Shown here piece after piece: positions 1 through 7,053 of a stretch of 10,323 nucleotides of DNA. This stretch comes from Casp-actino8 sp037147055. Lineage in GTDB: Bacteria > Actinomycetota > Acidimicrobiia > Acidimicrobiales > Ilumatobacteraceae. The translations under genes were made by a program, and so were the position numbers. Positions within the stretch are counted from its first letter, which is position 1; every line of letters starts with the position of its first letter. Location of the stretch: contig JBAWVW010000064.1 in the NCBI GenBank assembly GCA_037147055.1, forward strand, positions 1 through 10,323, written 5' to 3'. The notes beneath the pieces were generated by a model. It was not told where the DNA came from and searched no databases. It worked only from the letters and a program-made list of their open reading frames with translations.

Positions 1-1970
1 TCCGGAATCGTTATCGGTAAACGACCACTAGGGTCAGCATCACCCATCAAGACATCGACGACGGCATCAGACATTTCTTGACCGCCAAACCACACCTGAA
101 CCACGGAAGGAACTTCATCAACCCACGACATGTCAACAGGTGCACCAGAGTTGACGAGCACAACAGTCTTTTTGTTCGCCTGAGCAACTGCACGAATTAA
201 CTCAACCTGCCGACCAGGAAGGTCAAGCGTGGTGCGGTCGTGACCCTCACTCTCCCAGTCATCTGTGGTGCCAACAACAACCACGGCGACGTCGCATTCG
301 GCAGCCAAAGATGCTGCTCGCTCAACCGGATCTTCGGTATCAATGTATTGCATACCGATCTGGGCGCCTTGAAACCATTGCTTCTTTGTTGCGTCACATT
401 CAAGGACGAATTCATGAGATTGACCTGCTACGAGGTCGATCACCGCGGTGAGTTCTTCACTGCCGTTGCCCATAAAGGCAGTTCCACGTTTCGGAGTTGT
501 TGTGGCGCCGTCAATGGCACACTCCCCATCCACAAAAAGTTTGCAGGGACTGAATTCAACGAGCGAGACAATGTACTGACCAGTTGCTTCAACAGTGATC
601 ACGCCCGTCGCTGTGAAGTGATAGCCAGATGACGGAACACCAGGATCGTTATGTGGGACGAGGATGATGCGACCATCGGGACGAATAATTCGTGCGAGTA
701 AGGCCCCACTTTCATTCGCGCCATCGCGAATTGCGATGTCAAAGCCTGGCTCGCCACTCGGTGTGTGTACATTTCGAGTCTTGACGATCGGAGTGCTCTT
801 ATCAATATGGCCACCGGCCTCGTGGAAAATTTTGACCCGATCTCCGAGGCGCTTCTGTAGCACTTCAATAATTGAAGTGCGGTGGTGGGGCTGAACCTCG
901 GCTGATCCGCCACCCATGATGCGCGCTTGTTCGGCATTGGGTCCGATGACAGCAATTGACTTGATCGCCGACGCAGTGAGCGGTAGGAGTTTCGTTCCCT
1001 TCACGGGCTCGTTACGCAAGAGAACCATCGATCCAACAGCGGCGCGGCGCGCTAAGACACGATGCTCCGGCAGGTCAACGGCTTGAGCCTCCATCGGGGC
1101 ATCATCAAGTGCCCCAAGGCGATCAAATGTTGTCAGCAATGTTCGCACCGCGCGATTGAGTTCCTCTTCGTCGACCTGACCTTCGCGCACAGCTTCGGCT
1201 AAGACTTTTCCATAAGCACGCGGTGGTGCTGGCATCTCGAGATCGAGGCCCGCGTGTGCTGCACCCTTGGTAGATGTGACAGCGAACCAATCCGTGACGA
1301 CGAATCCTTCAAAGCCCCACTCATCACGCAAGATGCGTTGCAAGAGTTCGTGATTCTCGGCGCAATAGATGCCATTCATACGGTTGTAAGAGGTCATGAT
1401 GCCGAGTGTTCCACCTTCACGTACGGCGAGTTCGAAAGGTAGCAAATACAACTCGCGCAATGTGCGTTGATCAATGACACTATTGATTGTGTGGCGTTCA
1501 AATTCGGCCTCGTTGCCGACAAAGTGTTTAACGGTCGTCGCAACATTTTGCGACTGAACACCACGAATGAAAGATGCTGCCAGTTTTCCTGACAATAAGG
1601 GGTCCTCTGAATAGCATTCAAAACTCCGACCAAATAGTGGTGAGCGATGCAGGTTGACGGTTGGGGCGAGTAATACTCGAGCCCCCTTGGAACGTGCCTG
1701 ATGCCCGAGAGCGATACCCAACTCCTCAACTAAAGGTGCATCAAAAGTTGCTCCGAGCGCCGAACCACACGGGATGCAGAGAGTGGCAACTTGTTTGCCG
1801 ACGCCTGGGATAGTGGCCCCACGTGCACCAGCTGGACCATCAGTGACAATCACTGAAGGAATGTTGTGGTTCTCGACGGACTTAGTTGTCCACATCGTGC
1901 TTCCTGTGGTGAGTGAGGCTTTTTCTTCAATCGTCATCAGGGTTAAGAGGGCCTCGATATCACGCGTCAC
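1..1970 (-). CDS. Glycoside hydrolase family 3 beta-glucosidase with PA14 insert (3' end outside window)
   Basis: Retaining exo-acting beta-glycosidase, most likely a beta-glucosidase releasing glucose from short oligosaccharides or glycosides. About 656 codons are visible, open at base 1, so roughly the last fifth (end of domain 2 and the Fn3-like domain) is missing. The N-terminal TIM-barrel domain shows DGPAGAR (residues 44-50), KHFVGNEAEFERH (148-160) and VVTDWFA (224-230), where Asp227 is the expected nucleophile. Domain 2 begins near 335. Residues about 390-540 fit the PA14 insertion seen in yeast-type enzymes such as Kluyveromyces BglI. The sequence DWESEGHDR (571-579) carries the likely acid/base Glu575. 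No signal peptide is visible, so it should be cytoplasmic and need imported substrate. GTG at 1970 was chosen because family proteins begin just before the LMTIEEKASL block; its ribosome site is weak. It is last of the five-gene minus-strand run, 39 bases after the TIGR03085 gene. The family is certain, the substrate is not. Confidence 0.93.
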   Translation of the reverse strand, partial: MTRDIEALLTLMTIEEKASLTTGSTMWTTKSVENHNIPSVIVTDGPAGARGATIPGVGKQVATLCIPCGSALGATFDAPLVEELGIALGHQARSKGARVLLAPTVNLHRSPLFGRSFECYSEDPLLSGKLAASFIRGVQSQNVATTVKHFVGNEAEFERHTINSVIDQRTLRELYLLPFELAVREGGTLGIMTSYNRMNGIYCAENHELLQRILRDEWGFEGFVVTDWFAVTSTKGAAHAGLDLEMPAPPRAYGKVLAEAVREGQVDEEELNRAVRTLLTTFDRLGALDDAPMEAQAVDLPEHRVLARRAAVGSMVLLRNEPVKGTKLLPLTASAIKSIAVIGPNAEQARIMGGGSAEVQPHHRTSIIEVLQKRLGDRVKIFHEAGGHIDKSTPIVKTRNVHTPSGEPGFDIAIRDGANESGALLARIIRPDGRIILVPHNDPGVPSSGYHFTATGVITVEATGQYIVSLVEFSPCKLFVDGECAIDGATTTPKRGTAFMGNGSEELTAVIDLVAGQSHEFVLECDATKKQWFQGAQIGMQYIDTEDPVERAASLAAECDVAVVVVGTTDDWESEGHDRTTLDLPGRQVELIRAVAQANKKTVVLVNSGAPVDMSWVDEVPSVVQVWFGGQEMSDAVVDVLMGDADPSGRLPITIP

Positions 1971-2009
1971 GGAGACAATCTTGCCATCTTTTAAGGATTG
2001 ACCTTCTAT

Positions 2010-2639
2010 CTAGATACCAAATGCGGTGTTGCGGACCATCTCTACTAAGTCATCAGGACCCGACAAGGAAACCTTCGCCTGTGCTTGACGACCATAGAGA
2101 AACAAGATCACTTCGCCCACATCGCCACTGATAGTTACCGCCGGCTCGCCCTTTTTGGCCACAACCGTTTGTCCATCAGAGGTTTTGAGAATGAGACCAC
2201 ATGGGGCTTTACGAGCGAACAGCCCTGCACCCTTAGAAATGGACTGATTCAGTTGCTCTTTGACAGCGGCAGGAAGTTCTCGGGGAGTCCAACCAGCAAC
2301 AGCGCGCCGAACATCTTCGAGGTGCACGAAATATTCAATGGTGTTCGTCAGTCGATCAAGAGCCGAAAGGCGTATCGGCGACAAACGACCAGGACCTTGG
2401 CGAACTGATGTGATGAGTTTTTCCCATGGGCGTTTTTTGGCCGACAGACGAACGCGATCGCCGTACCCCGCTAACTTTTTGATGACTAGTCCTGCTGCCG
2501 CGTCGGGCCGGCGATCGCGAACGACGAGGTGCGCGGCTAAATCTTTTGTTGTCCAACCTGCGCATAAGGTCGGCGCGTCTGGTCCGACTTCTGTGAAGAG
2601 GTCGCAAAGGGCTTGGCGTTCTAGTTGCGCTGCGTTCAT
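2010..2639 (-). CDS. TIGR03085 family protein (DinB / mycothiol-dependent maleylpyruvate isomerase-like)
   Basis: A 209-residue protein of the actinobacterial TIGR03085 type, related to DinB-fold metal-binding enzymes such as mycothiol-dependent maleylpyruvate isomerase. No precise reaction is known for the family. Visible landmarks are LCAGWTTKDLAAHLVVRDRRP (about 25-45), with a likely metal-ligand His37, then YFVHLEDVRRA (103-113) with His106 and Glu108, and a C-terminal VTISGDVGEVILFLYGR (168-184). A 15-residue longer reading from 2684 exists. ATG 2639 is preferred because AAGGAG (2647-2652) lies 7 bases upstream, the family homology begins here, and the ATG overlaps the sulfatase stop as ATGA, implying translational coupling. 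Its stop is TAG, in the same frame as the following GH3 gene. A role with mycothiol or a small thiol adduct is inference from the fold. Confidence 0.88.
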   Translation of the reverse strand: MNAAQLERQALCDLFTEVGPDAPTLCAGWTTKDLAAHLVVRDRRPDAAAGLVIKKLAGYGDRVRLSAKKRPWEKLITSVRQGPGRLSPIRLSALDRLTNTIEYFVHLEDVRRAVAGWTPRELPAAVKEQLNQSISKGAGLFARKAPCGLILKTSDGQTVVAKKGEPAVTISGDVGEVILFLYGRQAQAKVSLSGPDDLVEMVRNTAFGI

Positions 2640-4129
2640 GTCATGTCTCCTTGTGTATCTTTCCAACTTACTCCTGAAGGCCATTGTCCAACCCCACCGT
2701 TGTCAATGAGCAGACCGCTATGTGTCCGATTTGTATGGCAACTGCGCCACACCAACATTCGTTGCGCCATGTCTAATATCCGTTTCGGGTCGGTCACTGG
2801 GGTACGCCATGTCGGATCAAGGGCGATGTCAAAGCACAGATATGAACCATCACCAAATTGCACATATGCGGTGTCCTGCGTGCGGTGCACCGCAAGGTGG
2901 CTCGTCGTCAGACGATCATCCCATGGCCATTGATTTTTGACGTGCGGAATCAAAGCCGATCGCCAGTCAAACTCCCATGAAGCTGCTTCTCGCCAAATCT
3001 GTGGTGTCACACCTTGCAAAAATGGTGTCAATGAATGTCCGTCGCATTGCAATGGCATGGGTTGACTCCAGACTTCGGCCAACGTTGGCAGTACATCAAC
3101 ACTTTCAGTGAAGTGTTGCACCACAGTTCCGTGAGTCGCGGTCTGTGTGGGATCCCGCCAAAGAAGTGGAATGTGATGGCTTTGTTCAAACCACCCAACT
3201 TTTTCTTTGAGTCCATGATCACCAAGCTGTTCTCCGTGATCAGCAGTGACAATGATGACGGTGTTTCCCCAAGCACCTAACCGTTTCAAGGCATCCCACA
3301 GGCGTCCCATTTCGGCGTCAACGGCTGAGATCATGGCGAAGTATTGCGAGCGCATGTGTCGCATTTCAGCTTCATCGCTGGGAGCCGTGACAGCGCTGAC
3401 GCCGAATAAAATGTCGTGGAATGGGTGACGGTCAGGGCTTGGAGCGATGGGCATACCGACATCGGCGGGGTCATACATGGAAGTGAAATCACGCGGCGCA
3501 GAATATGGCGGATGCGGGCGCAGATAACTGGCATGTGCAAACCACGGTGCCTGAGCAGTTGTCGTTTGGTTCTCCAACCAGTCAATGAGATGGTCGGTCA
3601 TGAATCTCGAAACACTGTGCTCAACAGGACGCTCGTGTTCTGTGGCGAGTAGATGCATATGACCCGCGGAGACGTCGTAGCCGTTGGCTTTCAGGAAATC
3701 CACCCACGGGCGATGTGGTCCAGTCAGATCAAGTTCCCAGGTGAAGCCCGGCAGTAGCCCCTCATATGTTTGCAGCCGTGGATCATCGGCATGCTGTGTG
3801 ATGCGCGGATCAACAGATTGATCGGTGTAACCGAAAAGTGCTCCTTGCCGTCCAGATCGTTGTGCCAGGCGTGCCACATTGTCAAAACGATCGTCAAGAG
3901 GAGTGCCGTTAGCCACGACGCGATGATTCATTTGGTACATCCCCGTGTACAAACCAGCGCGCCCTGGTGCACACGGTGTGGATTGGGTGTAGTGGTGTGC
4001 GAAACGCACACCTGCACTTGCCAATGCATCGAGATGTGGGGTCTTGACCAAAGGGTGACTTGCGCACGATAAAGCATCACCACGGAATTGATCCAGGGTG
4101 ATCAATAGAACATTTGCTGGGGCGGTCAC
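2636..4129 (-). CDS. Sulfatase-family hydrolase, phosphonate monoester hydrolase/arylsulfatase type
   Basis: Alkaline-phosphatase-superfamily enzyme hydrolysing sulfate esters or phospho-/phosphonate monoesters. Numbering from GTG 4129 (497 residues): the metal site begins with D13-Q14 in LITLDQFRGD, which is the Asp-Gln pair of the phosphonate monoester hydrolase branch rather than the Asp-Asp of many arylsulfatases. TPCAPGRAGLYTG carries C53-x-P-x-R, the signal for Cys-to-formylglycine conversion. TADHGEQLGDH (about 295-305) supplies D297 and H298, followed by a conserved Lys near 310. Length fits the family (about 500). No signal peptide is seen, so it is cytoplasmic and needs a formylglycine-generating enzyme encoded elsewhere. 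A GTG two codons upstream (4135) is an alternative start. I prefer 4129 because TAGGCT lies 6 bases before it and the protein then begins close to the NVLLITLDQ core, as homologues do. The gene follows the MBL gene and its stop overlaps the next start (ATGA). The true substrate cannot be read from sequence. Confidence 0.92.
   Translation of the reverse strand: MTAPANVLLITLDQFRGDALSCASHPLVKTPHLDALASAGVRFAHHYTQSTPCAPGRAGLYTGMYQMNHRVVANGTPLDDRFDNVARLAQRSGRQGALFGYTDQSVDPRITQHADDPRLQTYEGLLPGFTWELDLTGPHRPWVDFLKANGYDVSAGHMHLLATEHERPVEHSVSRFMTDHLIDWLENQTTTAQAPWFAHASYLRPHPPYSAPRDFTSMYDPADVGMPIAPSPDRHPFHDILFGVSAVTAPSDEAEMRHMRSQYFAMISAVDAEMGRLWDALKRLGAWGNTVIIVTADHGEQLGDHGLKEKVGWFEQSHHIPLLWRDPTQTATHGTVVQHFTESVDVLPTLAEVWSQPMPLQCDGHSLTPFLQGVTPQIWREAASWEFDWRSALIPHVKNQWPWDDRLTTSHLAVHRTQDTAYVQFGDGSYLCFDIALDPTWRTPVTDPKRILDMAQRMLVWRSCHTNRTHSGLLIDNGGVGQWPSGVSWKDTQGDMT
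2647..2652 (-). promoter_or_regulatory. Shine-Dalgarno site deciding the TIGR03085 start
   Basis: AAGGAG on the minus strand, 7 bases before ATG 2639. It lies inside the last codons of the sulfatase gene. It is the strongest ribosome-binding site in the window and argues for 2639 rather than the longer 2684 start. Confidence 0.75.
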
Positions 4130-4135
4130 ATCCAC

Positions 4136-4141
4136 AGCCTA
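4136..4141 (-). promoter_or_regulatory. Candidate -10 element (TAGGCT) of an internal leaderless promoter for the sulfatase
   Basis: TANNNT hexamer ending 6 bases before GTG 4129. No good -35 is obvious. It lies between the MBL stop and the sulfatase start, so it would make an internal promoter inside the orn-led operon. It is the weakest of the six such sites because the start codon choice partly depends on it. Confidence 0.35.
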
Positions 4142-4148
4142 AAACGGA

Positions 4149-5210
4149 TTAATCCTTGAGGTTGTATTGGTAACGACCATTGGATTCAGTGCGTTCCATT
4201 TCACCTGTTAAACGCAAATGTTCCAAGTGGGCAAACGTCTCACTGTCGGCCATACCGCCCTGCGAGCGAGGTGAGAAGAGGTAGGTGGACATGTCCATCA
4301 CTGTTGCCGGGCGACCAAGTTCAATACAGGCATCGCGTAACCGTTGTAGGCGACCCACATGATGTTCCTTAATTTCATTGGCACGGCCTGCAAGGTCACT
4401 AAAGACGTTGCCATGGGCGGGTAGAGCTAATTTCACTTGCGGTCCAAAGGTTGCCACTTTGTCTAGGGACTCAAAGAATAAGTTGAGCGGGTCCTTGGCG
4501 CGAATGAGTCCGCTGATATGGGGCGTGATCGTAGGTAAAACATGATCGCCACAGAGCATCAGACCATGTTCTGGGTCAAAGAGGCATAAGTGATCCGCAG
4601 TGTGGCCTGGAGTGTGTACCGCCACCCAATCACGACGGGCAAAACGAAAGTGCTGTGCATCAGCCAGGCGCACTGTCGGCGTTGGCAACCGCAAGAGGCG
4701 CGGTATTTTGCGAGTGACAGCGATCCGGGCGCGTCGTTTCCAAGGAATCTCCATACCTGGTCCACCCCAAGGAGGAGCATCCCATGGCATGCGTGGCTTG
4801 GAACGCATTTCTACATCGTCAATATCTGCATCAGGTGGTTCTGAGGGATCCCAAAACACACGAAACTTTTCATGAGTGATGATGTCGCAACCCGTATCGG
4901 CCTGTAGCCAATGAGCTCCGCCGAAGTGGTCGGGATGGCTGTGGGTGACAATCACTGAATGCACTCGCTTGAGAGGAACACCTACTTGATCGAGTCGTTT
5001 CTTGACGACTTCGTAACTACTTTTTTCTGGCAGACCAGGGTCCACCAATGTCACGCCGCGTTCATCTTCAAGAATGTACATATTGACGTGACCGAGACCT
5101 GGAATTGAGATCGGCAATTGGGCGCGCAACACACCAGGAGCGATCTCTAGGATCTCGTCACTCGCTGGCAGTTGCTCTTGTTTAAGTGGTCGGGGGACTA
5201 CTTCGGTCAT
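4149..5210 (-). CDS. Metallo-beta-lactamase-fold hydrolase with C-terminal winged-helix-like region
   Basis: A 353-residue glyoxalase II/LACTB2-like member of the metallo-beta-lactamase superfamily, probably a dinuclear-zinc hydrolase. The metal motifs are all present: THSHPDH (89-95: His90, His92, Asp94, His95), HTPGHT (199-204: His203), GDH (221-223: Asp222) and PAHG (264-267: His266). The C-terminal part (about 275-353) is helical with a final FAHLEHLRLTG block and a polar strand pair, as in the winged-helix tail of LACTB2-like proteins. A 70-residue insert between metal motifs (about 120-190) is rich in Pro, Trp and basic residues. It starts at ATG 5210, overlapping the orn stop as ATGA, with a weak GAGAAAG 10 bases upstream. 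The overlap points to co-translation with orn. Substrate is unknown: thioester, lactone or RNA end are all possible in this superfamily, and the general class is all I would claim. Confidence 0.9.
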   Translation of the reverse strand: MTEVVPRPLKQEQLPASDEILEIAPGVLRAQLPISIPGLGHVNMYILEDERGVTLVDPGLPEKSSYEVVKKRLDQVGVPLKRVHSVIVTHSHPDHFGGAHWLQADTGCDIITHEKFRVFWDPSEPPDADIDDVEMRSKPRMPWDAPPWGGPGMEIPWKRRARIAVTRKIPRLLRLPTPTVRLADAQHFRFARRDWVAVHTPGHTADHLCLFDPEHGLMLCGDHVLPTITPHISGLIRAKDPLNLFFESLDKVATFGPQVKLALPAHGNVFSDLAGRANEIKEHHVGRLQRLRDACIELGRPATVMDMSTYLFSPRSQGGMADSETFAHLEHLRLTGEMERTESNGRYQYNLKD

Positions 5211-5740
5211 GGAATAAAAACTTTCTCGCGGTAGAAGCGTAATTCCGCGATGCTCTCATGAACGTCATCAAGGGCACGGTGTTTACCAACTTTGAATTCG
5301 CGGACATTGTCGCTTCCTGCGTACCAACGTTTCACTAATTCTTTGATGGTGCTGACGTCAACCGAACGATAATGCAAGTGATTTTCTATTTCCGGTAAAT
5401 ATCGTGCGAGAAATCGTCGATCAGTTCCGATGGAGTTTCCACACAGAGGGATAGTGCGCGCCTCGGGGACGTGAGTCTTAATAAACTCCAAGGTCTGTTG
5501 ACCAGCCTGCTCAAGGGTCACCGTAGATTCGCGGATCAGTGTCAGTAGCCCTGATTTGGTATGCATGTCAACGACGAACTTGTCCATGATGGCGAGAACT
5601 TCATCAGAATGGTGGATGACAATGTCTGGGCCTTCGGCGATGACATTGAGTTGATCATCAGTGATGATCGTGGCGATTTCGACTATGACATCCTTTTCGG
5701 GTATCAGTCCCGTCATCTCCAAGTCCATCCACACAAGCAC
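5207..5740 (-). CDS. orn: Oligoribonuclease
   Basis: Cytoplasmic 3'-to-5' exonuclease that finishes RNA decay by cutting very short oligonucleotides (including the c-di-GMP product pGpG) to mononucleotides. The 177-residue protein has full family length and the complete DEDDh set: Asp6 and Glu8 in WMDLEMTGL, Asp107 in CGNSIGTDRRFLAR (100-113), and His154 and Asp159 in KHRALDDVHESI. The YRSVDVSTIKEL block is also typical. GTG 5740 is the first possible start after an in-frame TGA two codons earlier. There is no Shine-Dalgarno, but a TATCGT lies 7 bases upstream, suggesting a leaderless transcript. A second GTG at 5734 is possible. It heads the five-gene minus-strand run and diverges from dut across 81 bases. 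Confidence 0.97.
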   Translation of the reverse strand: MLVWMDLEMTGLIPEKDVIVEIATIITDDQLNVIAEGPDIVIHHSDEVLAIMDKFVVDMHTKSGLLTLIRESTVTLEQAGQQTLEFIKTHVPEARTIPLCGNSIGTDRRFLARYLPEIENHLHYRSVDVSTIKELVKRWYAGSDNVREFKVGKHRALDDVHESIAELRFYREKVFIP

Positions 5741-5747
5741 AACTCAA

Positions 5748-5753
5748 ACGATA
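5748..5753 (-). promoter_or_regulatory. Candidate -10 element (TATCGT) for orn, leaderless type
   Basis: TATCGT on the minus strand ends 7 bases before GTG 5740, placing the transcription start at or next to the start codon. A TTGATA (5773-5778, minus strand) lies 19 bases further upstream, longer than the usual 17 spacing, so the -35 is doubtful. The same hexamer serves divergent dut. Confidence 0.45.
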
Positions 5754-5809
5754 CGCCATCGCTGTGGCGTTCTATCAATGCTCCATTTTCAAACTTTGCC
5801 ACCAACGCC

Positions 5810-5815
5810 TATCGT
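5810..5815 (+). promoter_or_regulatory. Candidate -10 element (TATCGT) for dut, leaderless type
   Basis: TATCGT ends exactly 6 bases before ATG 5822, and no usable Shine-Dalgarno is present (an AGG one base from the ATG is too close). No clear TTGACA-like -35 is seen. Confidence 0.45.
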
Positions 5816-5821
5816 CTAGGT

Positions 5822-6268
5822 ATGGATGAACCGCAATTGACCGTTTCCGTGGTACGGATTGACAAACAACTTGATCTACCGGCCTATGCCCATGAAGGGG
5901 ATGCAGGCCTTGATTTGGTGGCCCGCGAAGAGGTCAGCATTGCCCCAGCGGGAGGTCGGGTTTTGATGCCGACAGGTATTTCAGTGGCGATTCCCGGCGG
6001 TTACGCAGGTTTCGTGCTTCCCCGCAGTGGTTTGGCTCTAAAAAATGGCGTCACCGTCTTAAATAGTCCGGGCCTGATCGATTCTGCTTATCGGGGCGAG
6101 ATCAAAGTGATTTTGGTGAATACTGATCCGCGTAATCCGTACAAAATCATGCGTGGTGATCGGATCGCCCAACTGGTGATCCAGCCAGTTGCATCAGTGC
6201 TGTGGAATGAAGTGAACACTCTTGATGGCGCCAATCGTGGTGGCGGATTCGGACATTCGGGTCGCTGA
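5822..6268 (+). CDS. dut: Deoxyuridine 5'-triphosphate nucleotidohydrolase (dUTPase)
   Basis: Hydrolyses dUTP to dUMP and pyrophosphate, keeping uracil out of DNA and feeding thymidylate synthesis; homotrimeric, cytoplasmic. The 148-residue protein shows the five trimeric dUTPase motifs: GDAGLDLV (26-33), PRSGLALKNG (67-76), GLIDSAYRGEIK (84-95) with catalytic Asp87, RGDRIAQLVI (111-120), and C-terminal RGGGFGHSGR (139-148). Motif 5 is one residue shorter than the usual RGxGGFGHSG arm. The reading frame continues upstream to 5561, but that part lies opposite orn. The family starts close to the VSVVRIDKQL block, so ATG 5822 is the start, with a leaderless-type TATCGT before it. It diverges from orn and converges on plsC with 3 bases between stops. 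Its role links with the nearby cdd-deoC pair in pyrimidine deoxynucleotide metabolism. Confidence 0.96.
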   Translation: MDEPQLTVSVVRIDKQLDLPAYAHEGDAGLDLVAREEVSIAPAGGRVLMPTGISVAIPGGYAGFVLPRSGLALKNGVTVLNSPGLIDSAYRGEIKVILVNTDPRNPYKIMRGDRIAQLVIQPVASVLWNEVNTLDGANRGGGFGHSGR

Positions 6269-6271
6269 TTT

Positions 6272-7009
6272 TTAAGCGGCGAGGCGCATTTTGGCGATCT
6301 CGGCGATCATGACATCACGAACTCTTTCGCGCAACGCGGGCACATCGTCGAGAGTCATTCCAGTTGTCTCAATGATCTCAAGAACCCGAACTTCGGCTTT
6401 GGCATCACCCATGCGCCAGTCGCTCTTGCGTAACGCGGAACGAGTGCCGTGAACGACGACGGGCAACATCGGTGTTTGGGTGCGAATCGCCAGAACAAAT
6501 GCCCCATCCTTAAAGCCACGCATTTCGCCATCGGAACTTCTCGTTCCCTCAGGAAAAATCATCACAGACATTTTTCGCTTGAGCCATTTTTCGCACACGA
6601 CGAGAGCCGCTGCGCCACTTGAACGATCTCCGCGCAGCAAAGAAACATCGCCTGACATTTTCATCATCCAACCCACCAAAGGAATTCGTAAAATTGATTC
6701 CTTGCTGAGGTATTTCATCTCCATCTTCAAGTGACTTAGCAGCAACATGTCAACAAAGCTTTCATGGTTAGAAACCATGACATAGGGATTTCGTTTGTTG
6801 ACAGGAAGTTGACCACTTGTCTTGAACTTCCACATCGGATTCAACCACTGGTGCAGAACGCACAGGCGGCGAAAGGTGTATCCCGTTGCGTAACGGCCCT
6901 TATCGAACGGCATGGTGGCGATCCACACGACAAAAACGATGGGGGTCCAAACAATGACGATCACACCAAGAGCAAACCAACTCCACAAACTCAAAATACT
7001 TCTTTTCAT
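6272..7009 (-). CDS. plsC: 1-acyl-sn-glycerol-3-phosphate acyltransferase (PlsC/LPLAT family)
   Basis: Membrane-associated acyltransferase that adds the second acyl chain to lysophosphatidic acid, giving phosphatidic acid for phospholipid synthesis. The 245-residue protein begins with one strongly hydrophobic segment (about 5-32), followed by the acyltransferase domain. Motif I is NHESFVD (81-87, the H-x4-D pair His82/Asp87), a middle block is LLRGDRSS (124-131), motif III is FPEGTRS (152-158), and motif IV is LPVVVHGT (182-189). The ATG at 7009 has no clear Shine-Dalgarno, and no TANNNT sits 6-7 bases upstream, so its initiation signal is not explained; a TAAACA lies 9 bases before it. It diverges from cdd across 44 bases and converges on dut. 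Other LPLAT acceptors (for example lipid A-like or phosphoinositide acyltransfer) cannot be ruled out. Confidence 0.92.
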   Translation of the reverse strand: MKRSILSLWSWFALGVIVIVWTPIVFVVWIATMPFDKGRYATGYTFRRLCVLHQWLNPMWKFKTSGQLPVNKRNPYVMVSNHESFVDMLLLSHLKMEMKYLSKESILRIPLVGWMMKMSGDVSLLRGDRSSGAAALVVCEKWLKRKMSVMIFPEGTRSSDGEMRGFKDGAFVLAIRTQTPMLPVVVHGTRSALRKSDWRMGDAKAEVRVLEIIETTGMTLDDVPALRERVRDVMIAEIAKMRLAA

Positions 7010-7041
7010 CAGAAGTCATGTTTACACATCCGATGGTGTCA

Positions 7042-7047
7042 TAAGGT
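7042..7047 (+). promoter_or_regulatory. Candidate -10 element (TAAGGT) for cdd-deoC
   Basis: TAAGGT ends 6 bases before GTG 7054, with a TTTACA (7021-7026) 15 bases upstream as a possible -35 with short spacing. The AAGG inside the hexamer could also act as a Shine-Dalgarno 7 bases before the GTG, so leaderless and leadered readings compete here. Confidence 0.4.
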
Positions 7048-7053
7048 TGTCGC

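Noticed and set aside
240..955. Several 72-130 codon frames on both strands in the first kilobase
   Set aside because: The region is fully explained by the GH3 gene, which reads open on the minus strand through base 1 with family motifs throughout.
1..1970. GH3 gene as a truncated pseudogene
   Set aside because: No internal stop or frameshift occurs across 656 codons; it is cut only by the window edge.
2260..2940. Overlapping plus-strand reading frames of 72-149 codons opposite the TIGR03085 and sulfatase genes
   Set aside because: They are antisense to clear conserved genes, have Arg/Ser/Cys-rich composition and no recognisable motif or ribosome site.
5561..5821. Upstream extension of the dut reading frame giving a 235-residue protein
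   Set aside because: The extra part lies opposite orn and the orn/dut spacer, has no family similarity, and dUTPase homology starts just after ATG 5822.
6255..6285. Possible bidirectional terminator at the dut/plsC junction (CGCT / AGCG with A/T loop)
   Set aside because: Only 4 bp of stem and no T-run outside the loop; too weak to call.
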